From: Elusimicrobium minutum Pei191
GTDB lineage: Bacteria; Elusimicrobiota; Elusimicrobia; Elusimicrobiales; Elusimicrobiaceae
Length of the DNA: 64,000 nucleotides
Direction: 5' to 3'
Assembly (NCBI RefSeq): GCF_000020145.1
Contig: NC_010644.1
Span: 1,579,563 to 1,643,562 of the forward strand
Under the pieces are notes generated by a model. It saw only the letters and a program-made list of their open reading frames with translations, was not told the DNA's origin and made no database searches. The translations under genes were made by a program, and so were the position numbers. Numbering within the stretch: the stretch's first letter is position 1; every line of letters begins with the position of its first letter. Of this stretch, positions 26,089-37,792 are shown piece by piece.

Positions 26089-27430
26089 ATTTAAAGGTAA
26101 AAAAGCCTGCGTATTGGGTATGGGAAAAAGCGGCCTGGCGGCGGCGCGGCTGCTTGCCGAAAACGGGTTTTCCGTTCTGATAAGCGACGGAGGAAAAAGA
26201 GAAATACCGGGCAATCTGCATAAAAACATTGAAGTTGAAACCGGCGGACATACGAATAAAATTTTGGACTGCGGCTTTATTGTTAAAAGCCCGGGCATAA
26301 GCAGTAATATGCCTGTTTTAAAAAAAATAAAAAATAAAAAAATTCCGATTTTCAGTGAGATAGAAATTTCAATTTCCTTCCTTCCCAAAGGCTGCCGTAT
26401 TTTCGCTGTTACCGGAACCAACGGCAAAACAACGACAACAATGCTTCTGTCGGAAATCCTTAAACAATTTATTAAAAATAAAGAATTTAATAAAAATGTT
26501 TTTACCGTGGGCAATATAGGGTGCCCGTTAGCTGAGGTTATGTCTGAAATAAAACAGCACGATTTAATTGTGATGGAAGTTTCCAGCTATCAGTTAGAAG
26601 ACAGTTCTTACTTTAAACCTTACGCCGCAACAATACTAAATATAACTCCTGACCATATAGACCACCACGGTTCTTTTAAAAAATATTTAGACGCGAAAAG
26701 TAAAATTTTTAAATTCCAAACACAAAAAGATATCGCCGTTATTAACAGCGCGGACAAAAACTGTTTAAAAGCCGCCAAAAATATTAAATCCAAACTTTAC
26801 GGTTTTGCCACAACTCCTTTACAGCAAATAAGGTCACACGTCTTTTACGACGGAGATGAACTTGTTTTCAGCGCGGGTGAAAGAATCAGCCCCCCAAAAC
26901 TGCCGGGTATACATAATGTTGAAAACGCCATGGCCGCCAGTCTTTTAGCTTTAGCCGCGGGTGTTGATTCCCAATCAATACAACAGGCTTTTAACAAATT
27001 TAAAACTGTTGAACACAGAATTGAATTGCTTGGAATAAAAAAAGGAATTTCCTTTATTAATGATTCCAAAGCCACAAATATAGATTCCACAATAATAGCG
27101 CTACGCTCAATGCCCGACGGAAAAAAAACATGGCTGATTTTAGGCGGGCAGGACAAAGGTTCGCCCTACGGCGTTCTTTTGCCTCTGTTAGAAACAAAAT
27201 GCAAAAAAGTTTTGCTTGTAGGCCAGGCCGCGGCGAAAATTAAAAAAGATTTACCCGGTTATAAATATTTTAATGTTTGCGGCACTATTGATAAAGCCGT
27301 GGAATACGCGTTTAATAACGCTCAAAAAGAGGATATCATTTTGCTTTCGCCCGCGTGCGCGTCCTTTGACCAATTTAATAATTTTGAGGAACGCGGCAAA
27401 TTTTTTAAACAAATTTATAAAAGTTTGTAG
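26072..27430 (+). CDS. murD: UDP-MurNAc-L-alanine:D-glutamate ligase MurD
   Basis: MurD adds D-Glu to UDP-MurNAc-L-Ala. It is 452 residues. The N-terminal domain GKKACVLGMGKSGLAAARLL binds UDP; the P-loop is VTGTNGKTTTT; the central ILNITPDHIDHHGSF and C-terminal FINDSKATNIDST and SPACASFDQF are family signatures. The ATG at 26072 is used because the conserved N terminus begins there, although it lies inside the end of murE. Confidence 0.97.
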   Translation: MFKSSKFKGKKACVLGMGKSGLAAARLLAENGFSVLISDGGKREIPGNLHKNIEVETGGHTNKILDCGFIVKSPGISSNMPVLKKIKNKKIPIFSEIEISISFLPKGCRIFAVTGTNGKTTTTMLLSEILKQFIKNKEFNKNVFTVGNIGCPLAEVMSEIKQHDLIVMEVSSYQLEDSSYFKPYAATILNITPDHIDHHGSFKKYLDAKSKIFKFQTQKDIAVINSADKNCLKAAKNIKSKLYGFATTPLQQIRSHVFYDGDELVFSAGERISPPKLPGIHNVENAMAASLLALAAGVDSQSIQQAFNKFKTVEHRIELLGIKKGISFINDSKATNIDSTIIALRSMPDGKKTWLILGGQDKGSPYGVLLPLLETKCKKVLLVGQAAAKIKKDLPGYKYFNVCGTIDKAVEYAFNNAQKEDIILLSPACASFDQFNNFEERGKFFKQIYKSL

Positions 27431-27439
27431 AGGGAATTT

Positions 27440-27982
27440 ATGCAAGTATCAGAAGCTATTTTAAAAAGAAGAAGCGTAAGAAAATACACAGAGCAGGCCA
27501 TTGAGCAGGAAAAATTAAATATGATTCTGGAAGCCGGCCGCCAGGCCCCTTCCGCCTGCAATTCGCAGCCTTGGCGCTTTGTGGTATTTAATGAAAAACA
27601 AGCCAAAGAAAGTTTTTGCGACGCGGTTTTTACCGGTATTTATAAAAACACAATGTTTGCCAAACAAGCGCCTGTTATAATAGCCGTGGTTTCAGACAAA
27701 GGCAATTTAACAAGCCAAATAGGGAACATGATACGCAGAACCGAGTTTTATTTAATAGACCAAGGCATAGCCTGCCAAAATATGGCGCTTCAAGCCTGGG
27801 AGCTTGGTATAGGCAGTTGTTTAATAGGCTGGTTTGACGATAAAAAAGCAGCCAAACACTTAAATTTAGGCGGCGGCAAAAAAGTTGAACTGCTTATTTC
27901 CTTAGGGTATCCCGCGGAAGAAATACCCGCAAGACCCCGAAAAGAGGCAGAAAAAATTATTTCTTTTAACAAATTCCAATAA
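27440..27982 (+). CDS. Nitroreductase family protein
   Basis: An FMN-dependent NAD(P)H oxidoreductase of 180 residues. Family features are the N-terminal RRSVRKYTEQ, the FMN-contacting APSACNSQPWRF, and GIGSCLIGWF near the C terminus. The natural substrate is unknown. It is 9 nt after murD with a GAGGGAA ribosome site and so belongs to the murE-murD transcript. 27983-28052 contains only AT-rich leader sequence. Confidence 0.92.
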   Translation: MQVSEAILKRRSVRKYTEQAIEQEKLNMILEAGRQAPSACNSQPWRFVVFNEKQAKESFCDAVFTGIYKNTMFAKQAPVIIAVVSDKGNLTSQIGNMIRRTEFYLIDQGIACQNMALQAWELGIGSCLIGWFDDKKAAKHLNLGGGKKVELLISLGYPAEEIPARPRKEAEKIISFNKFQ

Positions 27983-28052
27983 AAAAAATTATAATTTAAA
28001 AGTAAATTTTTCCAAGAGAAAAAAGCATTATAAAAGTAACATGTTTTTTATG

Positions 28053-28082
28053 TTGGGAAAAAGTGTAAAAATATAGTACAAT
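28053..28082 (+). promoter_or_regulatory. Promoter of the ATP synthase operon
   Basis: TTGGGA at 28053-28058 and TACAAT at 28077-28082 are separated by 18 nt, 35 nt before the atpI-type ATG. Confidence 0.6.
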
Positions 28083-28117
28083 AATTCTACCGAGCAGTAA
28101 AAATTTATAAGGTAAAA

Positions 28118-28357
28118 ATGAATAAAAAAGACTTTCTTATAAGCACCCAGCTGGGCATGCAGTTTGCTATAACCGTTTGTCTGTTCGGCGGCGCGGGCTA
28201 TTGGGCGGATAAAAAGTTGGGGACTTTGCCTTTGTTTTTAATAGTTTTAAGCAGCGTCGGCTTCGCTGCGGGACTTTACTTTATAATAAAGGCCGCACAG
28301 GAAAAGGTTCAGAAAGATGATAGAAGAGATTCTAACCCACCACATCATAGACCATAA
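28118..28357 (+). CDS. AtpI/AtpZ-like ATP synthase accessory protein
   Basis: A 79-residue protein with two membrane helices ([22 protein letters not shown] and [19 protein letters not shown]). The glycine-rich turn with [10 protein letters not shown] is typical of AtpZ/AtpI-type proteins that precede atpB and assist c-ring assembly or magnesium supply. It overlaps atpB by 41 nt. The ribosome site AAGG is modest. Confidence 0.85.
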
Positions 28358-29063
28358 ATTAACGTACAAACTTTTTGGCGTTATCCCGTTATCGTCTAAC
28401 CTTATCACTCTGTTTTGTATAACGATAGGAGTGTTTATTCTTTTTACATTAATAGCAAAGTTTCGCAGGCCCGTATTGCTTATGACGGCGATTGAGGGCC
28501 TTGTTGTTTTTATACGAGACGAAATTGTTGTGGCAAATTTTGGCGAACACGGCAAAAAACTTACGCCATACTTTTGCACATTATTTATATTTTTACTTTT
28601 TTCTAATTCTTTAGGCATGATACCGCAAATGCGCACAATAACGGGCAGCATTTCCGTTACTATAGGCATGGCGCTCACATCTCTTTCACTTATTATCTTT
28701 TTAGGCGTAAAACAAAACGGGCTTTTGGGTTACCTTAAACATTTTGTGCCTGAAGGCACCCCCTGGTTTTTGGCACCGCTTTTGTTTTTTTTGGAAATTT
28801 TGGGGCTTTTTACAAAAACAGCCGCGCTTGCTCTTCGTCTTTTCGCCAACATGATAGCGGGTCATATGGTTATAATTTGCTTTATTTGTTTAATTTTTAT
28901 AATGACCGCCATTAATAAGTACGCGGGTATTTTTACGGCAATACCCTCCACGGGGCTTTCGCTGTTTGTTAATTTGTTGGAAGTTTTGGTTATTTTAATA
29001 CAGACATATGTTTTTACGCTTTTAACCGCAATCTTTGCCGGCGAAGCGTACGCACACCATTAA
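28317..29063 (+). CDS. atpB: ATP synthase Fo subunit a
   Basis: Subunit a forms the ion half-channels next to the c ring. It is 248 residues with five to six membrane helices. The essential arginine is in [15 protein letters not shown], and the C-terminal [24 protein letters not shown] is the family signature. The start overlaps the upstream small gene, so translational coupling is likely. Confidence 0.97.
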
Positions 29064-29074
29064 TTTATTAATAA

Positions 29075-29326
<252 letters not shown>

Positions 29327-29343
29327 TATAAAAAGGTGAACAA

Positions 29344-29841
29344 ATGAACGCTTTGCTTACGCCGGATTACGGCTTAATATTTTGGACTATCGTCAACTTT
29401 TTGCTTCTTGTCTTTTTGCTCGGCAAGTTCGCTTGGAAGCCTATTATAGGGGCTTTGGAAGCGCGCGAGAATAAAATATCACAAGACAAAAAGGACGCGC
29501 AGGAAGCGCGCGACGAAGCGCAAAAAATAAAAGCAGAGCTTGACGTCCGCCTCTCAAATATTTCTAAAGAAGCGCAGGAAAAACTGGCCCAGGTAGAAGC
29601 CTTGGCCAAACAGCAAAAAGACGCTATGATAAAGGACGCGCAAGCCTCCTCCGAGCGTATGATTGCCACCGCCAAAGAAGAAATTGAGGCGCAAAAAAAT
29701 CAGGCTCTTAAAGAAGTAAAAAAAGAGATTGCCGATATGGCCGTTGAAGCGGCGGCCAAAATAGCCGGCGTTAAAACGGACCCTAAAACGGACGCCGCGC
29801 TGGTTGATAATATTGTTAAAGATATTATTAACAAGGCTTAA
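29344..29841 (+). CDS. atpF: ATP synthase Fo subunit b
   Basis: The peripheral stalk subunit, 165 residues. One N-terminal membrane helix (LIFWTIVNFLLLVFLLGKFAW) is followed by a long charged coiled coil (residues about 35-135) rich in Ala, Glu and Lys. The neighbouring order c-b-delta-alpha is standard. Confidence 0.95.
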   Translation: MNALLTPDYGLIFWTIVNFLLLVFLLGKFAWKPIIGALEARENKISQDKKDAQEARDEAQKIKAELDVRLSNISKEAQEKLAQVEALAKQQKDAMIKDAQASSERMIATAKEEIEAQKNQALKEVKKEIADMAVEAAAKIAGVKTDPKTDAALVDNIVKDIINKA

Positions 29842-29842
29842 T

Positions 29843-30370
29843 ATGAAAAGCACGGACAGAATTTTAGCACATAAATACAGTATCGCCTTAAGCTCTTTAG
29901 CGGACAAAAAAGATTTACCGAGTCTGCTGGCTGAGCTTAAGGAAATACATCTGGCTATAGGAAACAGCTCTTTTTTCTATTCTCCCGCCGTGCCTAAAAA
30001 AGAAAAAAAGCAAGCGCTTTCTTCCGCTTTAAAAACGGATAATTTTTTAATAAAAAACACTCTTTTTTTACTCATAGACAATAAAAAGCTTAATCTTTTG
30101 GGCCAAATTATTATTGACCTTAACAAAACAATAGAAAGCTTTACAAACACGGTAAGCGCGGAAGTTTACTGCGCGCGGGAAATGGATGATAAACAGCAAA
30201 ACGCCGTTATAGAATCCTTAAAAAAATATTTTAAGGCGAATTTTATTAACGCTGACTTTAAACAGGATAAAACCTTAATAAGCGGACTTAAGATAAAAAC
30301 GGCGGATTATGTTATAGACGGAAGTACAAAAAATAACTTACAAAAATTAAAACAAGTTTTACAAGATTAA
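29843..30370 (+). CDS. atpH: ATP synthase F1 subunit delta
   Basis: The delta subunit joins the F1 head to the b stalk. It is 175 residues from the ATG at 29843, just after the atpF stop. The N-terminal helical domain (HKYSIALSSLADKKD) and the C-terminal SGLKIKTADYVIDGSTKNNLQKLKQ are family-like. An earlier in-frame ATG lies inside atpF and is not used. Confidence 0.92.
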   Translation: MKSTDRILAHKYSIALSSLADKKDLPSLLAELKEIHLAIGNSSFFYSPAVPKKEKKQALSSALKTDNFLIKNTLFLLIDNKKLNLLGQIIIDLNKTIESFTNTVSAEVYCAREMDDKQQNAVIESLKKYFKANFINADFKQDKTLISGLKIKTADYVIDGSTKNNLQKLKQVLQD

Positions 30371-30382
30371 GAGGTTTTGCAT

Positions 30383-31921
30383 ATGTCCTTAAAAGCAGAG
30401 GAAATTACAAGCATTATAAAGAGTAAGATAGCAAACTTTACTCCGCAGGCTGATATTAACGAAACTGGCACCGTTTTACAAGTTGGCGACGGTATTGCCC
30501 GCATTTATGGTTTAAAAAACGCCGTGGCGGGTGAGCTTTTGGAATTCCCCAACAACGTAAAAGGCCTTGCCCTTAACTTAGAAACGGACAATATCGGCTG
30601 CGTGCTTATGGGGGAGGATTCCTCCATACAAGAAGGTGACCCTGTTAAAAGAACCGGCCAAGTTATCAACGTTCCCGTTGGGGACGCGCTTTTAGGCCGC
30701 GTGGTTGACCCTTTAGGCAAGCCTTTAGACGGCAAAGGCCCTATTAAAACAAACTCTTCAAGACCTTTGGAAATTGTAGCTCCCGGCGTTATTGAACGCC
30801 AGCCCGTTAAACAACCTCTGCAAACAGGGTTAAAAGCTATTGACTCACTTGTTCCTATAGGCAAAGGACAGCGTGAACTTATTATCGGCGACAGGCAGAC
30901 AGGTAAAACTGCCATCGCCATTGACGCTATTTTAAATCAAAAAAACCAGCCCGCAGACCAAAGAACGCTTTGCGTTTACGTAGCCATCGGGCAAAAACAA
31001 AGCACGGTAGCCCAGGTTGTGCAAACCTTAACGGAATTCGGCGCGATGGAATATACTGTAATCGTATCTGCCAGCGCGGCTGACCCGGCTTCCCTTTTAT
31101 ATATAGCTCCTTACGCGGGCTCGTCAATAGCTGAGGAGTTTATGTGGAATAAACGCGACGTTCTTATTATTTATGACGATTTATCAAAACACGCCCAGGC
31201 TTATAGACAAATGTCGCTCCTTTTACGCAGACCTCCGGGCCGCGAAGCTTATCCCGGCGACGTTTTTTACTTGCATTCAAGATTGTTAGAACGCGCGTGC
31301 AAACTTTCTGACAAAAACGGCGGCGGCTCTATTACGGCGCTGCCTATTATTGAAACACAGGCTAACGACATGTCTGCCTATATTCCAACAAACGTAATTT
31401 CAATTACTGACGGGCAAATTTACTTAGAAAGCGGTCTTTTCCACAGCGGTATGAAACCGGCGGTTAACGTAGGTCTTTCCGTATCGCGCGTGGGCGGTTC
31501 GGCGCAGAAAAAGATTATGAGAAGCGTTTCCGGCACACTGCGTTTGGATATGTCCCAATATAAAGAATTGGAAGCTTTTTCCCAATTCGGCAGCGATTTG
31601 GACAAAGAATCACAGCAACAGCTTACAAGAGGCAAAAGAATAAACGAACTTTTTAAACAAGACCAATATACTCCTATGCCGGTTGAGGAGCAGGTTTTGG
31701 TATTCTTTGCCGGCACAAACGGATTTTTAGACAATATTGAAGTAAATTTGGTTAAAGAGTATGAAAAACAGCTTCTTACTTACTTTAAAGCGGAAAAGAA
31801 AGATTTGTTTGAAGAACTTAAGAACGCTCCCGAAATGAGTGAAAACCTTACAAATAAATTAAAAGAGGCTTTAACAGCATTCGGTGAAGTTTTTAAAAAC
31901 TCGCACAGTACGGCGCAGTAG
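30383..31921 (+). CDS. atpA: ATP synthase F1 subunit alpha
   Basis: The regulatory nucleotide-binding subunit, 512 residues. The Walker A is GDRQTGKT; the family signature around [17 protein letters not shown] is intact. AGAGG precedes the ATG at 30383. Normally atpG follows; here an epimerase gene and a terminator come first. Confidence 0.97.
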   Translation: MSLKAEEITSIIKSKIANFTPQADINETGTVLQVGDGIARIYGLKNAVAGELLEFPNNVKGLALNLETDNIGCVLMGEDSSIQEGDPVKRTGQVINVPVGDALLGRVVDPLGKPLDGKGPIKTNSSRPLEIVAPGVIERQPVKQPLQTGLKAIDSLVPIGKGQRELIIGDRQTGKTAIAIDAILNQKNQPADQRTLCVYVAIGQKQSTVAQVVQTLTEFGAMEYTVIVSASAADPASLLYIAPYAGSSIAEEFMWNKRDVLIIYDDLSKHAQAYRQMSLLLRRPPGREAYPGDVFYLHSRLLERACKLSDKNGGGSITALPIIETQANDMSAYIPTNVISITDGQIYLESGLFHSGMKPAVNVGLSVSRVGGSAQKKIMRSVSGTLRLDMSQYKELEAFSQFGSDLDKESQQQLTRGKRINELFKQDQYTPMPVEEQVLVFFAGTNGFLDNIEVNLVKEYEKQLLTYFKAEKKDLFEELKNAPEMSENLTNKLKEALTAFGEVFKNSHSTAQ

Positions 31922-31960
31922 CTTAACACAGCGGCAAAAAATAAACAGAGGTAAACAAAA

Positions 31961-32899
31961 ATGGATAAAAAAAGATATTTAGTAACAGGCGGCGCGGGGT
32001 TTATCGGAAGCAATATCGCTTTTGAATTACAAAACCAGGGCCATGAAGTAACAATAATGGACGATTTTTCCTCAGGCAATTTTAAAAACCTTTTAGGTTT
32101 TAAAGGGGATGTAACAGCGGCCGATGTTTTTAAATTCATGCCGGAAGATGTTTACTTTGACGCTATTTTCCATGAAGCAGCCATTACGGACACAACTATC
32201 CATGACCAAAAATTAATGATGGAAATGAATGTTGAGGCGTTTAAAAACGTTCTTCATTTCGCGGCCAGCAATGAAATTAAAAGGGTTGTTTATGCCTCTT
32301 CCGCGGGCACATACGGACAAAACCCCTGCCCTATGACGGAGACGCAGGTTCCCATGCCGGAAAACGTTTACGGCTTTTCCAAAGCTGTTATGGATAATGT
32401 CGCGCGCGAGTTTGCCTCGGACCACCAGGATATGGTTATTGTAGGCCTTCGCTATTTTAATGTTTACGGCCCCGGTGAATATTACAAAGGACACACAGCA
32501 AGCATGATATACCAGCTTTATAATCAAATGAAAGCGGGTAAAAACCCAAAAATCTTTAAAATGGGTGAACAACAAAGAGATTTCGTTTACATTAAAGATG
32601 TTGTAAAAGCTAACCTTTGCGCGCTTACGGCTAAAGAAAGCTGTGTAGTAAACGTAGGGTTCGGCACGCCCAGAACATATAACGACGTTGTTGCCTGTTT
32701 AAATAAAGAAACGGGCCTTAATTTACAGCCCGATTATATTGACAACCCGTATCCTTTTTTCCAATTAAAAACCGAAGCGGATTTAACTTTGGCTAACCAG
32801 AAAATAGGATATACACCTGATTACAACCTTGAAAAAGGCATTGAGGAATATGTGCAGATTTTAAATAAAAGACCTGTGCAGCCTGCGGTAAAGAAATAG
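31961..32899 (+). CDS. hldD: ADP-L-glycero-D-manno-heptose-6-epimerase-like NAD-dependent epimerase
   Basis: A short-chain epimerase, 312 residues. The Rossmann motif is VTGGAGFIGSN, the catalytic triad region SSAGTYG and YGFSK. HldD-type features are HEAAITDTT (like the HEGA-SSTT of HldD), GLRYFNVYGPGEYYKGHTASM and QRDFVYIKDVV, and the late FFQLKTEADLT. HldD makes the heptose for LPS inner core. It lies inside the ATP synthase locus, between atpA and atpG, and ends at a strong terminator. Other GDP/UDP-sugar epimerases are the alternative. Confidence 0.85.
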   Translation: MDKKRYLVTGGAGFIGSNIAFELQNQGHEVTIMDDFSSGNFKNLLGFKGDVTAADVFKFMPEDVYFDAIFHEAAITDTTIHDQKLMMEMNVEAFKNVLHFAASNEIKRVVYASSAGTYGQNPCPMTETQVPMPENVYGFSKAVMDNVAREFASDHQDMVIVGLRYFNVYGPGEYYKGHTASMIYQLYNQMKAGKNPKIFKMGEQQRDFVYIKDVVKANLCALTAKESCVVNVGFGTPRTYNDVVACLNKETGLNLQPDYIDNPYPFFQLKTEADLTLANQKIGYTPDYNLEKGIEEYVQILNKRPVQPAVKK

Positions 32900-32903
32900 T
32901 TTT

Positions 32904-32943
32904 AAAGGGCCCCTTAGGGGCAAAAGGGGCCCTTTTATTTTTT
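32904..32943 (+). terminator. Terminator between hldD and atpG
   Basis: A strong stem AAGGGCCCCTT/AAGGGGCCCTT is followed by TTTTATTTTTT. It would cut atpA-hldD from atpG-atpD-atpC unless it is leaky. An inner CCCCTTAGGGG hairpin is an alternative fold. Confidence 0.8.
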
Positions 32944-33006
32944 ATTTGCGCTTTTTAAGGAGAGCGGAAACAAAAAATAATTTTTATTAATATCCGGGAT
33001 TTTAAT

Positions 33007-35384
<2,378 letters not shown>

Positions 35385-35395
35385 GGTAAAAAACG

Positions 35396-35803
35396 ATGAA
35401 AAAGCTTACATTTTCTTTTATCTCGCCCGAACGCCCTATAGTTCAAAACCAGGAGGCTGACTTTGTTGCCCTTCCCGCTTTTGAGGGTGAAATGGGTGTT
35501 TTGCCCGGGCATGTAAACAGCGTTGTCATTTTAATGCCGGGTTTTGTACGTTTTAAAAATAACGGGGAAGAAAAAGAATTTGCCATTATAGACGGTTTTG
35601 CTGAAGTGTTTAAAGACCATATTGACGTTTTTGCTTCCGAAGCTTCTTTATCTGAGGAAAAACAAAGCGAGGAGCAAAAACAGCGTCTTGAAAGAGCAAA
35701 AAAAGCGCTTTCATCGCAAGACGCGGACATTGACATTGAACTTGCCGAGATACAATTAAAAACGCAAATTTTGAAAATGAAAATGAAGAAACGTAAAATG
35801 TAA
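35396..35803 (+). CDS. atpC: ATP synthase F1 subunit epsilon
   Basis: A 135-residue epsilon subunit. The N-terminal beta sandwich contains ALPAFEGEMGVLPGHVNSV; the C-terminal helices (SEEKQSEEQKQRLERAKKAL) can inhibit ATP hydrolysis. It is last in the operon and followed by a terminator. Confidence 0.95.
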   Translation: MKKLTFSFISPERPIVQNQEADFVALPAFEGEMGVLPGHVNSVVILMPGFVRFKNNGEEKEFAIIDGFAEVFKDHIDVFASEASLSEEKQSEEQKQRLERAKKALSSQDADIDIELAEIQLKTQILKMKMKKRKM

Positions 35804-35814
35804 CTTTACAAAAT

Positions 35815-35852
35815 AAAAAAAACACCCCGTATTTTATACGGGGTGTTTTTTT
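35815..35852 (+). terminator. Terminator after atpC
   Basis: The stem AAACACCCCGTAT/ATACGGGGTGTTT is followed by T7. Confidence 0.92.
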
Positions 35853-35893
35853 ATGCTTACAATAATATGTTCGCTAAACCTTATATTCTCAAT

Positions 35894-36052
35894 TCATTCT
35901 ATATCTGTTATGGCTTGTTGTGCGGGTTCTTTCAAGTAAGTTTTGCAAATATCAGCGTCTTTTTTATCCGTTTTAAGCGCGGCGCAGCAAATTATCTCTT
36001 TAAAAGAATATCCCCCGTCAGTTGCCTTTTTATTATAAAAATTAAATATTTT
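35894..36052 (-). pseudogene. Headless pilin C-terminal fragment, in frame behind pilin copy 4
   Basis: Directly after the stop of the pilin at 36053, in the same frame on the minus strand, about 52 further codons stay open to a TGA at 35894-35896. They encode GGYSFKEIICCAALKTD then KKDADICKTYLKEP. This matches the C-terminal part of pilin copy 1 (NEIICLAELNKDNAEKLCKTLGG in pieces). The final GG is lost and there is no start codon or N-terminal helix. It looks like the remains of a second pilin gene fused at its 3' part to the end of copy 4. Confidence 0.6.
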
Positions 36053-36532
36053 TTAATTATCCAAATACCATCCGTTAGCTTGCTTTGTCCAGCCAAGAGA
36101 TTTGCAAAACTTCTCCCCTTTTTCATTTTTAGGAATACAGCGGAAATAACGCACAGCTTCATCGGAATACGCAAATCCGGGATATGCCCTGCCTATAGCC
36201 CAGCTGTTATCAAAAGGCTGTATGGAAATAGTGTCATTAACAATTATGTATTGAAAATTCTTTGAATCTCTTGTTATATAGCCGGAATATGTTCCGGTAG
36301 CCAGATTGTCTAAAGAGATGTCAAGCACATCCCATTCAGAACTTTGGGGCCACAATCCTGTAGCTAAATTATATCTTTCAGCAGATTCATATATAGCTTT
36401 CAAAAGGATAAGAGCCTCCGCCGATCTGGATTTTTCCACGGCTTTTTGATATTGCGGCAGCGCTATCGCGGCTAATATACCGATAATAAGAACAACCACT
36501 AAAAGCTCAATTAGCGTAAATCCTTTTTTCAT
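36053..36532 (-). CDS. Type IV pilin-like protein (copy 4)
   Basis: A 159-residue prepilin with the shared 28-residue N terminus, then KSRSAEALILLKAIYESAERYNLATGLWP-like helix residues, the block WDVLDISLDN, and the C-terminal EKFCKSLGWTKQANGWYLDN. A clear AAAGGAG ribosome site precedes the ATG. It lies downstream of recA behind the recA terminator. A headless pilin fragment continues in frame after its stop. Confidence 0.93.
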   Translation of the reverse strand: MKKGFTLIELLVVVLIIGILAAIALPQYQKAVEKSRSAEALILLKAIYESAERYNLATGLWPQSSEWDVLDISLDNLATGTYSGYITRDSKNFQYIIVNDTISIQPFDNSWAIGRAYPGFAYSDEAVRYFRCIPKNEKGEKFCKSLGWTKQANGWYLDN

Positions 36533-36566
36533 ATGGAAACTCCTTTTTATCTTCTAAAATAGTATA

Positions 36567-36600
36567 CAAAAAACCCCGCGTATTTTACGGGGTTTTTAAA
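36567..36600 (-). terminator. Terminator after recA
   Basis: The stem AAACCCCGTA/TACGGGGTTT (bulged) with T6 on the minus strand. Confidence 0.82.
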
Positions 36601-36618
36601 AGCATAAAAAACAATTTT

Positions 36619-37680
36619 TTATTTTTTGCCTTTTTTAACTATAGGCGCCGCGGCGGGAAAATCTTCTTTCCCTTCCTCTTTCTTTTCAAAATGATGGCCT
36701 AAATATTTTTCTTTTAATTTGTCTTCCAACTCTTGCGCGAGCTCGGCGTTATCTTTAAGATACTGTCTGGCATTATCAGCGCCCTGGCCCAGTTTTTCCT
36801 GCCCGTATAAGAACCAGCTGCCGCTTTTTTCAATTATGCCGGCTTGAACGCCCATATCTAAAATACAGGACTCTCTTGAAATACCTTCACCGTGAAGCAT
36901 AGTAAATTCAGCCTGTCTGTAAGGCGGGGCTACTTTATTTTTTGTAACTTTAGCACGCACGCGCGTGCCTATAATTTCATCGCCTTTTTTAAGGTTTTCA
37001 ATTTTTCTTACGTCAATACGCACTGAGGAATAAAATTTTAAAGCAAGGCCACCCGGCGTTGTTTCCGGATTGCCGAACATTATGCCGATTTTTTGTCTTA
37101 TCTGGTTAATAAAAATTATACTTGTTTTTGTTTTCGCTAAAAGGCTGGTAAGCTTCCTTAAAGCCTGGGACATAAGCCTTGCCTGTAAACCTACATGGGC
37201 GTCACCCATTTCCCCTTCAATTTCCGCCCTGGGAACTAAGGCCGCCACGGAATCGATAATAATTAAATCAATTGCGCCGCTGCGCACAAGTTTTTCAGCT
37301 ATTTCCAAAGCCTGCTCGCCGGAGTCGGGCTGCGAAACAAAAAGCTCGTCCACATCAACGCCTATGCTGTTGGCGTAAACAGGGTCAAGCGCGTGCTCCG
37401 CGTCAATAAAAGCAACCACGCCGCCGCTTTTTTGGGCTTGCGCCGCTATATGAAGGCTTAGCGTTGTTTTACCGCCCGCTTCAGGACCGTAAATTTCAAT
37501 AACGCGCCCTCTGGGAACGCCGCCTACCCCAAGAGCTAAATCCAAAGACAGCGCGCCCGTGGAAATAGCGTCAATTTTTTTAATGCTGCCCGCGCCTAAT
37601 TTTAAAATAGCCTCTTTACCAAAACTTTTTTCAATTTGGCTCATGGCAAGTTCCAAAGCTTTTGCTTTATTAGCGTCCAT
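36619..37680 (-). CDS. recA: Recombinase RecA
   Basis: RecA forms filaments on single-stranded DNA for recombination and SOS induction. It is 353 residues. The order of blocks is standard: [20 protein letters not shown], Walker [44 protein letters not shown]. The usual Walker sequence GPESSGKT has become GPEAGGKT, which still fits the P-loop pattern. The C terminus is Lys/Glu rich. AGGAG precedes the ATG. Confidence 0.98.
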   Translation of the reverse strand: MDANKAKALELAMSQIEKSFGKEAILKLGAGSIKKIDAISTGALSLDLALGVGGVPRGRVIEIYGPEAGGKTTLSLHIAAQAQKSGGVVAFIDAEHALDPVYANSIGVDVDELFVSQPDSGEQALEIAEKLVRSGAIDLIIIDSVAALVPRAEIEGEMGDAHVGLQARLMSQALRKLTSLLAKTKTSIIFINQIRQKIGIMFGNPETTPGGLALKFYSSVRIDVRKIENLKKGDEIIGTRVRAKVTKNKVAPPYRQAEFTMLHGEGISRESCILDMGVQAGIIEKSGSWFLYGQEKLGQGADNARQYLKDNAELAQELEDKLKEKYLGHHFEKKEEGKEDFPAAAPIVKKGKK

Positions 37681-37792
37681 AAAATCTCCTGTTAACTGCT
37701 CTTGTTATATCCCTGCTTTTGATAAAACGGATTAAATCGTTCTATCTTTTGTTCTATTATAACATTCTTTTCAAAAATAACGCAACTGTTTT

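Noticed and set aside
35843..36265. A plus-strand open frame of 140 codons after the atpC terminator
   Set aside because: It runs antisense to pilin copy 4 and its C-terminal fragment, which carry clear family motifs. The plus-strand peptide has no recognisable domain.
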